This document shows, piece by piece, positions 7,896 through 8,408 of a stretch of 8,408 nt of DNA (positions are counted from its first letter, which is position 1; each line of letters opens with the position of its first letter). The notes beneath the pieces were generated by a model. It saw only the letters and a list, made by a program, of their open reading frames with translations. It had not been told where the DNA came from and did no database searches. Location: NCBI GenBank assembly GCA_964605705.1, contig CAZSDW010000082.1, positions 1-8,408 of the forward strand, in the 5' to 3' direction. This DNA comes from CAZSDW01 sp964605705 (GTDB lineage: Bacteria; Fidelibacterota; UBA2242). The position numbers were made by a program, and so were the translations under genes.

Positions 7896-8408
7896 ATGGG
7901 TATTAAAAAAGGAAAAATCTTATGGGTCGATGACGAAATCGATCTTCTGAAAGCCCATATACTATTTTTAAAAAGTCGCGGTTTTGATGTCGAGCCGGTA
8001 TCCAATGGTCACGATGCCGTCAAGCTCGTCAGTCAGAGCAATTTTGATCTGGTGCTGCTTGACGAGATGATGGCAGGTAAGGATGGATTGACAACGCTGT
8101 CAGAAATTAAAGAAATAAAACCCGGCTTGCCGGTCATTATGATTACCAAGAATGAAGAAGAAAGCCTGATGGAAAAAGCCATCGGGCAGAAAATCACCGA
8201 TTATCTGACCAAGCCGGTAAATCCCAGCCAGGTGCTGATGGCATGTAAGAAAATTCTCGAACATACCCGGATTTCTTCAGAACATGTGTCCCGTAATTAT
8301 ATGGAAGAGTTTTATGAGATTTCCCACCGTCTCTATGATGATCTCTCAAGTAATGACTGGATAGAAATATATAAAAATCTGGCAGGCTGGGATATCGAGT
8401 TTGATGAC
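7896..8408 (+). CDS. porX: PorX-like response regulator, N-terminal part (cut by window end)
   Basis: The first 171 codons, with no stop, of a two-component response regulator. Residues 6-120 are a complete receiver domain: acidic pair Asp12-Asp13 (ILWVDDE), phosphoacceptor Asp56 (VLLDEMM), Thr84 (VIMITK) and Lys106 (YLTKPVNP). The stretches ILWVDDEIDLLKAHILFL, MITKNEEESLMEKAIGQKI and YLTKPVNPSQVL match what I know of PorX, the regulator that with kinase PorY and sigma factor SigP controls type IX secretion in Porphyromonas and Flavobacterium. PorX goes on to a helical linker and a PglZ/alkaline-phosphatase-superfamily domain, total ~515 residues. The sequence here after ~125 (SRNYMEEFYEISHRL) fits that linker, but the PglZ domain is outside the window. 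In lineages without type IX secretion the same architecture may serve another process. AGGATAA (7884-7890) lies 5 nt before ATG and supports this start. The gene is apart from the upstream operon, with a terminator between. Confidence 0.88.
   Translation, partial: MGIKKGKILWVDDEIDLLKAHILFLKSRGFDVEPVSNGHDAVKLVSQSNFDLVLLDEMMAGKDGLTTLSEIKEIKPGLPVIMITKNEEESLMEKAIGQKITDYLTKPVNPSQVLMACKKILEHTRISSEHVSRNYMEEFYEISHRLYDDLSSNDWIEIYKNLAGWDIEFDD

Overview
The window joins the 3' end of a ribosomal RNA operon to a four-gene cell-envelope/signalling operon and the start of a response-regulator gene. All genes are on the + strand. The likely source is a Gram-negative bacterium of the FCB superphylum (Bacteroidota, Calditrichota, Marinimicrobia, KSB1-like lineages). 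The evidence is a PorX-type response regulator (a family best known from Bacteroidota), an Ig-domain plus beta-barrel outer-membrane protein, abundant Sec signal peptides and moderate, slightly AT-rich base composition. I cannot place it to a phylum from these genes alone.

Region 1 (1-700): the last ~477 nt of 23S rRNA, including the peptidyl-transferase centre strand and the sarcin-ricin loop. A ~59-nt spacer follows, then a complete 5S rRNA and a strong intrinsic terminator with an 8-T tract. No tRNA lies between or after the rRNAs.

Region 2 (833-7734): four genes with gaps of 20, 43 and 20 nt and a perfect 11-bp hairpin terminator after the last, so probably one transcript. They encode (i) a secreted beta-rich protein of unknown family with a Gly/Ser hinge and a small C-terminal domain; (ii) a periplasmic FecR-domain protein with no anti-sigma part; (iii) a large exported protein with two Ig-like modules and a long beta-strand-rich region that looks like an outer-membrane barrel; (iv) an inner-membrane CHASE2-class IIIb adenylate cyclase with all six catalytic positions intact. 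The order suggests an envelope-spanning chain: an outer-membrane/periplasmic sensing part (i-iii) feeding the extracytoplasmic CHASE2 domain of a cyclase (iv) that makes cAMP inside the cell. The coupling is inferred from gene order and predicted location; nothing in the sequence proves it.

Region 3 (7735-8408): a terminator, a short intergenic region with weak promoter-like elements, then the first 171 codons of a PorX-like response regulator with a complete receiver domain. Its expected C-terminal PglZ/alkaline-phosphatase-type domain lies beyond the window edge.

The main candidate for something under-described is the four-gene FecR/Ig-barrel/CHASE2-cyclase operon, next to a PorX-type regulator.
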